A stretch of 64,000 nucleotides of DNA from Cupriavidus sp. MP-37 (lineage in GTDB: Bacteria > Pseudomonadota > Gammaproteobacteria > Burkholderiales > Burkholderiaceae): positions 2,007,001-2,071,000 of the forward strand of contig NZ_CP085344.1 of NCBI RefSeq assembly GCF_020618415.1. The letters run 5' to 3'. The notes under the pieces were generated by a model. The model saw only the letters and a program-made list of their open reading frames with translations, was not told the origin of the DNA and did no database searches. Within the stretch, counting starts at the first letter, position 1. Every line of letters starts with the position of its first letter. Shown here one piece after another: positions 48,401-55,723 of the stretch. The position numbers were made by a program, and so were the translations under genes.

Positions 48401-48660
48401 CGGGACAGGGAACGCGTCTGTTCGAGTCCCGGCAGGCCGGCCATCACGACCTCGATCGGATACGTAACACGCTGTTCGGTTTCGAGCGGTGAATAGCCTG
48501 GTGCCGAGGTATTGACCTGAACCTGAACGTTGGTAATGTCAGGGACCGCGTCGATCGGTAGTCGGTTGTAGCTGAAAATCCCTAACCCGGCCATTCCAAA
48601 CACGGCGAGCAGGACCAGCCATCGCTGCTGGATGGCGAAACTAATGATACGTTCAAACAT
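45469..48660 (-). CDS. czcA: RND heavy-metal efflux pump CzcA
   Basis: This 1063-residue inner-membrane RND transporter is driven by proton uptake and pumps Zn, Co and Cd outward through CzcBC. The proton-relay acidic residues are visible in ALDFGIIIDGAVVIVEN (about residues 400-416). Two large periplasmic porter loops and 12 helices fit the HME-RND family. ATG 48660 (MFERIISFAIQQRW) is used; in-frame codons to 48708 overlap czcB. It ends 50 bp before czcD. Confidence 0.97.
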   Translation of the reverse strand: MFERIISFAIQQRWLVLLAVFGMAGLGIFSYNRLPIDAVPDITNVQVQVNTSAPGYSPLETEQRVTYPIEVVMAGLPGLEQTRSLSRYGLSQVTVIFKDGTDVYFARQLVNQRIQEAKDNLPEGVVPAMGPISTGLGEIYLWTVEAEEGARKADGTAYTPTDLREIQDWVVRPQLRNVPGVTEINTIGGFNKQYLVAPSLERLASYGLTLTDVVNALNKNNDNVGAGYIERRGEQYLVRAPGQVASEDDIRNIIVGTAQGQPIRIRDIGDVEIGKELRTGAATENGKEVVLGTVFMLIGENSRAVSKAVDEKVASINRTMPEGVKIVTVYDRTRLVDKAIATVKKNLLEGAVLVIVILFLFLGNIRAALITATIIPLAMLFTFTGMVNYKISANLMSLGALDFGIIIDGAVVIVENCVRRLAHAQEHHGRPLTRSERFHEVFAAAKEARRPLIFGQLIIMIVYLPIFALTGVEGKMFHPMAFTVVLALLGAMILSVTFVPAAVALFIGERVAEKENRLMLWAKRRYEPLLEKSLANTAVVLTFAAVSIVLCVAIAARLGSEFIPNLNEGDIAIQALRIPGTSLSQSVEMQKTIETTLKAKFPEIERVFARTGTAEIASDPMPPNISDGYIMLKPEKDWPEPKKTHAELLSAIQEEAGKIPGNNYEFSQPIQLRFNELISGVRSDVAVKIFGDDNNVLSETAKKVSAVLQGIPGAQEVKVEQTTGLPMLTVKIDREKAARYGLNMSDVQDAVATGVGGRDSGTFFQGDRRFDIVVRLPEAVRGEVEALRRLPIPLPKGVDARTTFIPLSEVATLEMAPGPNQISRENGKRRIVISANVRGRDIGSFVPEAEAAIQSQVKIPAGYWMTWGGTFEQLQSATTRLQVVVPVALLLVFVLLFAMFNNIKDGLLVFTGIPFALTGGILALWIRGIPMSITAAVGFIALCGVAVLNGLVMLSFIRSLREEGHSLDSAVRVGALTRLRPVLMTALVASLGFVPMAIATGTGAEVQRPLATVVIGGILSSTALTLLVLPVLYRLAHRKDEDAEDTREPVTQTHQPDQGRQPA

Positions 48661-48676
48661 TGCTGTTTCCCCCGTA

Positions 48677-50239
48677 TCAATGGCCGTGTTCGGCGCTGGA
48701 TTTGCCAAGTTCGGCCTTCAGAACAAAACTGTTGGCGGCGGCGTAACGTGCGCCCGGCTTCAGGCCCTCGACAATCTCGATGACCTTGCCGTTTGTCCGG
48801 CCGACCTTCACCGGCTGCGGCACGAATCCACCTTGAACCGCGACAAAGACTACGCTCTCGCCATTGACGTCCTGGACGGCCTCGGTCTTCACCGCAACGG
48901 GCACCTCGACATCAGCACCGAATACGTCGACCGTGACGAAGAGACCCGGTCGCCAAGCCATCTGTGGATTGGTCAATGTTACGCGGGCCTTCGCCGTCCG
49001 CGTCTGCTCGCCCAGCAGCGAACCCACGTATGAAACGGTGCCATCTGCCTTCACATCGGACGATGCCGAATTGATCGACGCCTTTTCGCCGATGCGCACC
49101 CGCTCGACATCCTTGGCAGACACCACGAACTCGGCCCAGACGGACGACAGATCCGACAGCGTGAACACGTTGGCGTTGTCCGCCACCGCTTCCCCAAGCG
49201 AGATATGCTTTTCAACGATCATGCCGTCGAACGGTGCGCGCAGCTCGTAGCGATTGAGTGCCGTCGAGCTGTTGCTGGCGCCAATGGCGGTCAGCTTCTG
49301 CTGCGCGTTCTGGACACTGATCTGCGCTTCCTGCAGCGCGTTGCGGGCGCTCAGATAATCTTGCTCCGCAGAGATCTTCTGTTCCCAGAGCTTCTTCTCG
49401 CGGTCATAAGTGACACGCGCCAGATCCAGACGTTTCTGTGCTGCGAGCAGTTCGCTGCGCTGGTCAGAAAGTCCGGTGCTCGCGATGACCGCGAGAACCT
49501 GTCCCTTCTTAACCTGTTGCCCAATATTGGCCGGAACGCTCTCTACGACGCCAGCCAGTCGCGGCACCACGTGGGCTGTCTTGTCTTCGTTGAAACGGAT
49601 TTCGCCGGGGAACTGGACGCCAGCCTGGACCTTTGCCGAGCCCGCGGTTTGAACCACTACCCCTGTCTTGGCCAGCTGGTCCGCTGTCAACTCAATCTTG
49701 CCTTCCTCTTTCGAGAGCCGCACGGCGAGTGGCGAAGACGAACCGGGCAAGGTCACATTTGCGGTCACGTCAAAGACATGGGGCTCGGCAACTGGCTGTT
49801 GGCTTTCCAGCGCGTCGCCAGACACCACGAACTTGAGCGCTTGAGACTCGCCCGTAGCCCGCACGAGCTGGCCTGTCGCTGCCACGCCATTTGCCACCGC
49901 CTTCCCAGACTTGCTAACCCAGAGCCGAATACGGGCCTCGCCCTTGGATTCGGCCGTGCCAATTTCGACGTCATAGCCATCACGCGAAAAGAGCGCGCCA
50001 CCATTGGGGCCCTTCTTGACCTCGTGATGCTCGCCGTCGCCGTGTGACTTGTCATCCTTGTGGTCGGCTTCCGCCGCCTGCTTGCCATGGTGCTCGGTGT
50101 CGCCATGCCCCTTGGATTCCGAGTGCCCACCCTGCTCTTCCGGCGCAGAGCGCCCGCTCAGCAGAACGCCACCAGTCGCGACGCCGCCCACCAGTACGAT
50201 GGCCGCAATGGCAGCCTTTTGTTTGTTCGAAATAGCCAT
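48677..50239 (-). CDS. czcB: Membrane-fusion protein CzcB
   Basis: This 520-residue periplasmic adaptor has an N-terminal anchor (IAAIVLVGGVATGGVLLSG). A His/Asp-rich metal-binding stretch (about residues 36-75, HSESKGHGDTEHHGKQ and KDDKSHGDGEHH) follows, then lipoyl, alpha-hairpin (LLAAQKRLDLARVTYDREKK) and beta-barrel domains. It links CzcA and CzcC. It starts 17 bp after the czcC stop. Confidence 0.96.
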   Translation of the reverse strand: MAISNKQKAAIAAIVLVGGVATGGVLLSGRSAPEEQGGHSESKGHGDTEHHGKQAAEADHKDDKSHGDGEHHEVKKGPNGGALFSRDGYDVEIGTAESKGEARIRLWVSKSGKAVANGVAATGQLVRATGESQALKFVVSGDALESQQPVAEPHVFDVTANVTLPGSSSPLAVRLSKEEGKIELTADQLAKTGVVVQTAGSAKVQAGVQFPGEIRFNEDKTAHVVPRLAGVVESVPANIGQQVKKGQVLAVIASTGLSDQRSELLAAQKRLDLARVTYDREKKLWEQKISAEQDYLSARNALQEAQISVQNAQQKLTAIGASNSSTALNRYELRAPFDGMIVEKHISLGEAVADNANVFTLSDLSSVWAEFVVSAKDVERVRIGEKASINSASSDVKADGTVSYVGSLLGEQTRTAKARVTLTNPQMAWRPGLFVTVDVFGADVEVPVAVKTEAVQDVNGESVVFVAVQGGFVPQPVKVGRTNGKVIEIVEGLKPGARYAAANSFVLKAELGKSSAEHGH

Positions 50240-50256
50240 GTTTTATGAATCCCGTC

Positions 50257-51513
50257 TTAACGTCCCAGAATGCGATCGATCGTGGTCGCCGCCTGATAGG
50301 TTTGTCCAAGCACGCCGAGATAGCGGATGCGTGCCTGGAACAGCGTGCGCTGGGCATCCAGGACGTCCAGATAATTGAACTTGCCGGCCTCGAAGCCAAT
50401 GGTCGCCGCGTTGAAGGCTTGCTCGGCGCCTGGCAAGACGGTCTGCTTCAGCGTTTGTGCCGAGGCGCGCGATACCGACAGCTGGTTCGATGCCATCAGG
50501 AGATTTCGGGTCAGGCTGATGCGATTGGCCAGATATTCATCCTGGGCCTTGTCCGCCTGGCGAATGGCCGAATACAAGTTGCCCTGATTCCGGTCAAAAA
50601 TCGGCAACGGGATCGCCACACCGATCACCGCCATGTTGCGGTTGGCTTCTGTATCTCGCTTGGCACCCAGACTGACTGTCAGATCCGGATACTGGCGGCT
50701 GCGCTCAACGCCCACCAATGCCTGGCGGCGGTCAAGTTCAGCGCGGCTTGCGGCCACCAGCGGTGAGTTTTCCAGCTCCTTCAGAAGGAGTTCAGGCGCC
50801 GGCCTGGATGGCAGCGCGTCCAGATTGCCCTGTGCTTCGGTAAACTGCGGCGATGCATTGCCCCACAACGCCGTCAACGCCTGACGGGCGGACTGCAGGC
50901 TCGCCGTTGCTTCGGCCAATTCAAGTTCGGCGTTGGCCTGTTCGACACGTGCCTTAGTTTCGTCAACCGGGGAGATCTTGCCGGCCGCGACGCGGCGTGA
51001 AGCGGCTTGCGCGCCCCTCGCAGCGATATCCGCGGAGCCAGTTGCCAGCTTGACGCGTTCCTGTGCGATCAAGACGGAAAAAAAGCTCTCGATTACCTGC
51101 GCCCGAATGTCACCGCGAACGCCAGCCAGCGTTGCCTGCGCCAGTTCGCGCGTCCTTTCCGCGGCATTGATACGAGCCGAGCGCTTGCCGCCCAGTTCGA
51201 TGGGGATATTCATCTGGGCGGTGGATGTACGGGTGGATTTCCGCGTGTCCTCGACCAGCGTCTGGAGTTCCGGGTTCGGAATAACCCGGGCCTGCATGAT
51301 CCCACCTTCTGTGGAATCGAGTTCCTTGGCGGCGGCGGACAGGTTGAAATTGCTTCCTGCCGCCAGCGACAACGCGGCCTCGAGGGTCAACGGTCCCGCC
51401 GCTTCCCTTGGGAAGACGGGCACCATGGACGTGCCGGTGTCAGATTGCGCTACGGCAAAGTTTGGGCTGAGAAATGCTACCGCCAGCCCGAGCGGCAGAA
51501 ATAGTCTTCGCAT
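50257..51513 (-). CDS. czcC: Outer-membrane factor CzcC
   Basis: This 418-residue TolC-like outer-membrane channel has a signal peptide (FLPLGLAVAFLSPNFAVA) and two homologous halves of long helical repeats (LTLEAALSLAAGSNFNL; ELLLKELENSPLVAASRAEL). It completes the CzcCBA tripartite efflux complex. Sited after czcI and before czcB in the standard order. Confidence 0.95.
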   Translation of the reverse strand: MRRLFLPLGLAVAFLSPNFAVAQSDTGTSMVPVFPREAAGPLTLEAALSLAAGSNFNLSAAAKELDSTEGGIMQARVIPNPELQTLVEDTRKSTRTSTAQMNIPIELGGKRSARINAAERTRELAQATLAGVRGDIRAQVIESFFSVLIAQERVKLATGSADIAARGAQAASRRVAAGKISPVDETKARVEQANAELELAEATASLQSARQALTALWGNASPQFTEAQGNLDALPSRPAPELLLKELENSPLVAASRAELDRRQALVGVERSRQYPDLTVSLGAKRDTEANRNMAVIGVAIPLPIFDRNQGNLYSAIRQADKAQDEYLANRISLTRNLLMASNQLSVSRASAQTLKQTVLPGAEQAFNAATIGFEAGKFNYLDVLDAQRTLFQARIRYLGVLGQTYQAATTIDRILGR

Positions 51514-51588
51514 CGAATTGCACCAAGGTATGTGACCAGGAGAATTCGGCGAGAGACGAAAGGAGAAAAAGAGTCGTCGTCTCGCCGA

Positions 51589-51936
51589 TCAAGCGAGACG
51601 CTGCCACTGAGGACGGTCGGGAGCCCTGGCATTCAGAGACGAGAACTCGGACGCATGTTGAGTATCGGTCACTTCTACCCGATTCGCTATCAACACGTCC
51701 TGCGTCTGTCCATAGACGAACGGGAGGGAGACCAGATGGCATACCCCGCAGTCTGTATCCACGAATGGCTTTTTCTCGGCATCCGTTTTACCTTCCGGCT
51801 GCTGATGACGATGCTCGTGGTGCCCAAGGTGCCAAGTGGCCGTGGCTTTCTCGTGCTGACAATAGCGTGCCGCTGCCGCCCAGGAAAACTGGAACGGCAA
51901 AATGAGCAGCACGAAGATCAGAACGAAACGTCGCAT
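51589..51936 (-). CDS. czcI: CzcI, small periplasmic czc protein
   Basis: This 115-residue protein has a signal peptide (FVLIFVLLILPFQFSWAAAA), a His-rich segment (WHLGHHEHRHQQPEG) and a DTDCGVCHL motif, as in CzcI/CopI-like exported proteins thought to modulate czc expression. It starts the czcICBADRS gene run and lies 75 bp upstream of czcC. It is preceded by a promoter with the shared repeats. Confidence 0.92.
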   Translation of the reverse strand: MRRFVLIFVLLILPFQFSWAAAARYCQHEKATATWHLGHHEHRHQQPEGKTDAEKKPFVDTDCGVCHLVSLPFVYGQTQDVLIANRVEVTDTQHASEFSSLNARAPDRPQWQRLA

Positions 51937-51996
51937 TCCTTGGGAGACTGTGCGGGGGGCTTGGGGTTGAAGTACTAACGGCTGGGCCGTCGCCGA

Positions 51997-52039
51997 AGTT
52001 TACATGAATCCTCGATCACCAGCATTAAGAGCAGATTAC
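51997..52039 (-). promoter_or_regulatory. Metal-responsive promoter of the czcI operon
   Basis: On the minus strand GTAAT (from 52039) and TTAAT are 11 bp apart; the -10-like TAAACT (51997-52002) starts 37 bp from the first repeat. The czcI ATG lies 60 bp further on. The IS3 insertion starts about 50 bp upstream of the box, so this promoter is intact. Confidence 0.7.
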
Positions 52040-52130
52040 GATTATCGCTTTCGCCTGCTCGTTTTGGGGTGCTGGAGCGGCCCCACGTATCTGAGGACAC
52101 GAGGACTCTCTTAAAATAAGGGATAGTCTT

Positions 52131-52532
52131 GTGCCTATCAGTAAGCCTAGTCATTACGTGGAAAGCATCGAAATTCTGACCGAGCCGGAGCGCCGTCGGC
52201 GGCGCACGGCGCAAGAAAAAATCGCCATCGTGCAGGAAACATTGGAGCCGGGAGCATCGGTGTCGGCCGTTGCACGTCGGCACGGCGTCAACGCCAACCA
52301 AGTGTTTGGCTGGCGCAAGCAATACCAGGAAGGCAGTCTGGCGGCGGTGAAGGCAGGCGAAACCGTTGTGCCGGCATCTGAGCTGGCCGCCGCCATCAAG
52401 GAAATCAAGGAACTGCAACGGCTACTCGGGAAGAAGACGCTGGAGGTCGAAATCCTGAAAGAAGCCGTGGAATGGGGCCGTTCAAAAAACCTGATTGCGC
52501 GCTCGCCCTTGCTGCCGGGGGACGACCGATGA
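52131..52532 (+). CDS. IS3-family transposase OrfA
   Basis: This 133-residue protein has a helix-turn-helix ([39 protein letters not shown]) and a C-terminal leucine-zipper-like stretch ([20 protein letters not shown]), as in IS2-type OrfA. A GTG start is used. Ribosomes slipping at AAAAAAC (52484) would produce the fused OrfAB transposase. Confidence 0.9.
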   Translation: MPISKPSHYVESIEILTEPERRRRRTAQEKIAIVQETLEPGASVSAVARRHGVNANQVFGWRKQYQEGSLAAVKAGETVVPASELAAAIKEIKELQRLLGKKTLEVEILKEAVEWGRSKNLIARSPLLPGDDR

Positions 52533-53365
52533 AGACGGTCTGCGAAGTTCTCGGCGTGGCGCGCTCTGCCGTGGCGGTGAAGCGAGCTCGCTCGTCCGAC
52601 TGGCGCGATGGTCGCCGTGCCCGCGTGACCAACGATGCCGGGCTGGTCGAGGAGATTCAGGCCCATGTGGCGCACCTTCCCACCTACGGCTACCGCCGTG
52701 TCTGGGCGCTGCTGCGCCGCAGTCGGGAGCAGAGCGGTGCGCCGTGCATCAACGTCAAGCGCGTGTATCGGGTCATGCGGGAGCATCAGTTGCTGCTGCG
52801 CCGCCCTGGCGTGCGGCGAGATAAGCGGCGACATGACGGTCGCGTTGCGGTGGACCGCAGCAACACCCGCTGGTGCTCCGATGGCTTCGAGTTCCGGTGC
52901 GACGATGGTACGCCGCTGCGCGTGACGTTTGCGCTGGACTGCTGCGACCGCGAGGCGATTAGCTGGGCAGCAACGACCGGCGGGCATAGCGGTGATGTGG
53001 TGCGCGACGTGATGCTGGCCGCCGTCGAACAGCGCTTCGGCACCACGCAGGCCGCGCAGCCCATTGAATGGCTGACGGACAACGGCTCGGCCTACATCGA
53101 CCACCGCACGCGCAGCTTCGCTCGCGAACTGGGTCTTGAGCCGCTGACCACACCGGTCCGTTCGCCGCAGAGCAATGGCATGGCGGAATCGTTCGTGAAG
53201 ACCATGAAGCACAATTACGTCGCCTATATGGACAAGTCTGACGCACCAACAGCGCTCTCGCGTCTGGCAATCGCGTTTGAACACTACAATGAGCGCCACC
53301 CGCACAAAGCCCTGAAATACCGCTCGCCTCGCGAGTTCAGGCGTAATGCGGTGTCATCAACCTAA
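52529..53365 (+). CDS. IS3-family transposase OrfB (DDE)
   Basis: This 278-residue catalytic part shows [13 protein letters not shown] and the rve-type DDE core with Asp in [13 protein letters not shown], Asp in [13 protein letters not shown] and Glu in [17 protein letters not shown]. Its ATG overlaps the orfA stop (ATGA). The open frame begins at 52472, which allows expression by -1 frameshift. It looks intact. Confidence 0.93.
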   Translation: MKTVCEVLGVARSAVAVKRARSSDWRDGRRARVTNDAGLVEEIQAHVAHLPTYGYRRVWALLRRSREQSGAPCINVKRVYRVMREHQLLLRRPGVRRDKRRHDGRVAVDRSNTRWCSDGFEFRCDDGTPLRVTFALDCCDREAISWAATTGGHSGDVVRDVMLAAVEQRFGTTQAAQPIEWLTDNGSAYIDHRTRSFARELGLEPLTTPVRSPQSNGMAESFVKTMKHNYVAYMDKSDAPTALSRLAIAFEHYNERHPHKALKYRSPREFRRNAVSST

Positions 53366-53385
53366 CGGTGTCCGCGTGTCCTGAG

Positions 53386-53586
53386 TTACAGGGGCAACTC
53401 CAGGTGCCGCTTTCGCCCCTCATCAGTCTTACGCTTGGGGGCGGGCCCATGCTTCCACCGCAAATAGACAGCGAACCCCACATACAGGACGATCAGGCCG
53501 ACCAGCATCACGAGCATGCTCTCGACAACAGAATCGGAGACGTGAGCGTAGTGCATGGCTGTACGTGTATGCGGAGTTGCCCGCAT
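53386..53586 (-). CDS. Small membrane protein ending at the IS junction
   Basis: A 66-residue frame starting by a TGATG overlap with the czcN stop. It has one membrane helix (SMLVMLVGLIVLYVGFAVYL) and a basic tail (KHGPAPKRKTDEGRKRH). Its stop codon lies within two or three bases of the IS3 end, so the original C-terminus may be lost. I do not recognise it. The coupling to czcN suggests a metal-resistance accessory protein. Confidence 0.5.
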   Translation of the reverse strand: MRATPHTRTAMHYAHVSDSVVESMLVMLVGLIVLYVGFAVYLRWKHGPAPKRKTDEGRKRHLELPL

Positions 53587-54236
53587 CAGGCAAGCGTCAC
53601 GACCGCCCGGAGGACGCCGGCGTCATGGAACAAATCAAACGACTCCACGACCACCGACAGGCCGAGAAACCAGACCGAGTCCGCAATATTGCGTTGAAAG
53701 GAAGACACATGGACCGTCCATGTCGACTCCCCCCTATACAGCGACAGACGGGGAAAGAACGCTGGTGTACGGCGTGCGTATTCGGCGAATTCCGGGAAGG
53801 CGGAAGCCAGAAAGCGGTCTTCCGTCCGGATGACAGCCGGGTACATCAGCGCAAATGCGAGCGCCAGGACTGCGGTAACCGCCAGCGACTCGGTCATCGC
53901 CCCTAGTCCGATAATGCCTAGCAAGTTGCAGACATAGAGCGGATGGCGACACAGTGAATATGGACCCGAGGTCACCAAGGTATTGTTCTTGCGCCCGGAA
54001 ATGTACAACGCGCACCAGAGCCGCCCGACCGTGGCCAGGCTCACCCCCAACATCCCCAGCGTCAGCAGCAGCGGCGACACCCAGGTACCGTCCCAGCGAG
54101 AATGGCCAAAGACCAGACTTGCCAGGACAAACGTTACGACAACACGCCAAACGCCGATGCGGTGGCGTGTCAGGAAATTGTCCAGCGCCCTCGAGAGACC
54201 AGCGGGTTGGGACGGGGAGATTGAAGAATCGGTCAT
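53586..54236 (-). CDS. czcN: CzcN, isoprenylcysteine methyltransferase-like membrane protein
   Basis: This 216-residue membrane protein belongs to the PEMT/ICMT family: LVTSGPYSLCRHPLYVCNLLG (the RHPxY SAM/substrate motif) and EDRFLASAFPEFAEYARRTP. CzcN of the czc locus has the same size as I recall; its biochemical role in metal resistance is unclear. ATG 54236 is chosen at MTDSSISPSQ. The IS3 element now lies between it and czcI. Confidence 0.92.
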   Translation of the reverse strand: MTDSSISPSQPAGLSRALDNFLTRHRIGVWRVVVTFVLASLVFGHSRWDGTWVSPLLLTLGMLGVSLATVGRLWCALYISGRKNNTLVTSGPYSLCRHPLYVCNLLGIIGLGAMTESLAVTAVLALAFALMYPAVIRTEDRFLASAFPEFAEYARRTPAFFPRLSLYRGESTWTVHVSSFQRNIADSVWFLGLSVVVESFDLFHDAGVLRAVVTLA

Positions 54237-54356
54237 GCGGTTCGGGGGCTGGAGGAGAATGTCGCGCACTTCGAGTGGACACACTGGCGCGAAAACGAGC
54301 ACTAATGGCCGGCATTCTAAGGTTGCCCTTCCGTTGTCAGGCTTTATTGCCGAAAT

Positions 54357-54445
54357 GTAATACGTTGTTAATCTTGCCCCCGGGCCAGCGAATCCGGTTG
54401 TGTCATAGCTCGGCAATCTGACAGTCATCTTCTGCGACATAGACT
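54357..54445 (+). promoter_or_regulatory. Metal-responsive promoter of mgtC, with an extra upstream box
   Basis: GTCAT (54402), GCAAT (54413) and GTCAT (54424) are at exact 11-bp spacing, with -10-like TAGACT starting 38 bp from the first. GCAATCTGACAGTCATCT matches the porin promoter at 17 of 18 bases. A further pair GTAAT-N6-TTAAT lies upstream at 54357-54372. The mgtC ATG is 41 bp after the -10. Confidence 0.7.
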
Positions 54446-54485
54446 GTCTTGGCCATTTTCAGGACACACCCAGAGACGCTCCGCA

Positions 54486-54944
54486 ATGAACGACATCATC
54501 CGCACATTGAGCTCGGAATTCTCCGATCTCGCTAATGCTGCCGAGGCAGTACGTGCCGTCGTTCGAATGACCGTCTCTATCGTTTTGGGGGGCTTGCTGG
54601 GGTACGAGCGGGAGAGCTCGGGAAAATCCGCAGGCGTGCGCACTCACATGCTCGTCGCGCTGGGGGCATGCGTTTTTGTCGTGGTTCCCCTCCAGGCGGG
54701 CGTGCAGCTTGCCGACATGAGCCGCGTGCTTCAGGGTCTCACGTCAGGCATCGGATTCCTTTGTGCAGGGGCGATCCTGAAGCCGGACAATGAGACACAC
54801 GTCAGGGGGCTCACAACTGCCGCGAGCATCTGGATTGCTGCCGCGATCGGCGTGGCCGCCGGCATGGGCCATGCGGTGACGGCCATCGTCGCGACTGCCT
54901 TCGCACTCATCGTGCTCAGAATCCTTCAAATGTCGAAGAAGTAA
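54486..54944 (+). CDS. mgtC: MgtC/SapB-family membrane protein
   Basis: This 152-residue inner-membrane protein has about four helices and the MgtC motifs LGGLLGYERESSGKSAGVRTH and GIGFLCAGAILKP, then GLTTAASIWIAAAIG. MgtC proteins in pathogens affect magnesium starvation and ATP synthase; the role beside czc is unknown. The promoter belongs to the shared metal-type set. It is divergent from czcN. Confidence 0.93.
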   Translation: MNDIIRTLSSEFSDLANAAEAVRAVVRMTVSIVLGGLLGYERESSGKSAGVRTHMLVALGACVFVVVPLQAGVQLADMSRVLQGLTSGIGFLCAGAILKPDNETHVRGLTTAASIWIAAAIGVAAGMGHAVTAIVATAFALIVLRILQMSKK

Positions 54945-55051
54945 GACTCCCACTGCTCCCAAGCCACGTGCAGCGCGAATGCGCCAACTTCAGGTTCGGC
55001 CAGCATTTCCCAAACGTATGAGCGCGCTTAACAATACGCAAACTCCATCGC

Positions 55052-55459
55052 ATGAGAATTTACCTGGATTACAACCTGTTTGCGTACCTTCACGAGGGCA
55101 CGAACCCGGCTCTGCAAGCCAAAGTGAGCGCACTGTCCGATCGACATGAGTTTCCTTGCAGCCCGGCGCACATGGAAGAAATTGCCTCGGCGCTCGCAAG
55201 ACCTTCGGATACTCCCCCGCTCGATCGGTTAGCGGCCGCTTTCTGCAAAATAGACGATGTTTCTCGAATTAGCCGGAACGTGCAATTGTCTCCGACGACG
55301 TTAGGCCCGATGGTTACGAAAGAAGAACAGCCTCTCGAGTGCTTTCTTCGGGTCATGCGGCACTATCGCAAAGAGCCGGTTGTCGAGAAGAACGACTGGT
55401 ATACGCGGGACTCCGTAAAGAAGGGGTCACTTCAGAAAACGGAAAATATTGCACGCTAA
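55052..55459 (+). pseudogene. PIN-like protein, 3' end replaced by a Tn3-type repeat
   Basis: The 135-residue frame starts MRIYLDYNLFAYLHEGTNP, similar to the first strand of PIN-like nucleases with their catalytic Asp. Its last residues, GSLQKTENIAR, come from the Tn3-family inverted repeat at 55423-55460 and are identical to the end of the truncated oxidoreductase at 36318-37487. About 124 original residues remain. No antitoxin gene is seen upstream. The PIN assignment is moderate. Confidence 0.6.
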
Positions 55460-55460
55460 G
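55423..55460 (+). mobile_element. Second 38-bp Tn3-family terminal inverted repeat
   Basis: Starts GGGGTCACTTC, continues AGAAAACGGAAAATATTGC and ends ACGCTAAG. It differs from the copy at 37451 at one base and has the same orientation, so the two cannot be the two ends of one transposon. The element interior would lie to the right. Confidence 0.85.
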
Positions 55461-55546
55461 GCATGGAAGAGGACCACTGCTGTCCCCAGGGGCATTGGCC
55501 AGCCGATGGCAAGCAGGTAGAAACCAAAGTCGGGGGACTCCCGTTC

Positions 55547-55723
55547 TCAGAGATCGGCTAGCAGCAGGTAGGCGCGGTCGAGTTGCCGATGAGCTTCCTG
55601 CCGGCGATCCATCGCTTCTAGGGCGAGCAGGAGGTCCTCGGCCAGCTCGAAATCGCTTTCCTGGCATGCCCTTTCGAACACCGCAAAGACCTCTTCATAC
55701 AACGTGCGCCCCGGAACGCCCAT
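55547..55723 (-). CDS. Small helical protein of unknown function
   Basis: A 58-residue acidic, helical protein (LYEEVFAVFERACQESDFEL, AEDLLLALEAMDRRQEAHR) with GGAGGTTAGTCAA before ATG 55723. I do not recognise it. It lies just inside the Tn3-type repeat and may be transposon cargo. Confidence 0.55.
   Translation of the reverse strand: MGVPGRTLYEEVFAVFERACQESDFELAEDLLLALEAMDRRQEAHRQLDRAYLLLADL

Larger units (their letters stand above)
52092..53384 (+). mobile_element. IS3-family (IS2-group) insertion sequence between czcN and czcI
   Basis: About 1.3 kb bounded by imperfect inverted ends TGAGGACACGAGGAC (52092-52106) and, on the opposite strand, TCAGGACACGCGGAC (53370-53384). It contains orfA and orfB overlapping by 4 bp. 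A -1 slippery heptamer AAAAAAC is at 52484-52490, inside the region where both frames are open. It is inserted opposite to czc transcription and separates czcN from czcI. No target duplication was recognised. Confidence 0.85.

Noticed and set aside
54237..54372. Shared-type promoter box for czcN on the minus strand
   Set aside because: ATTAC-N6-GCAAT can be drawn, but the only -10-like hexamer (TAGAAT) is not at 37-38 bp, so it does not fit the pattern of the other seven.
37451..55460. A single 18-kb Tn3-type transposon carrying the czc cluster
   Set aside because: The two 38-bp repeats are in the same orientation rather than inverted, and no Tn3 transposase or resolvase is present between them.
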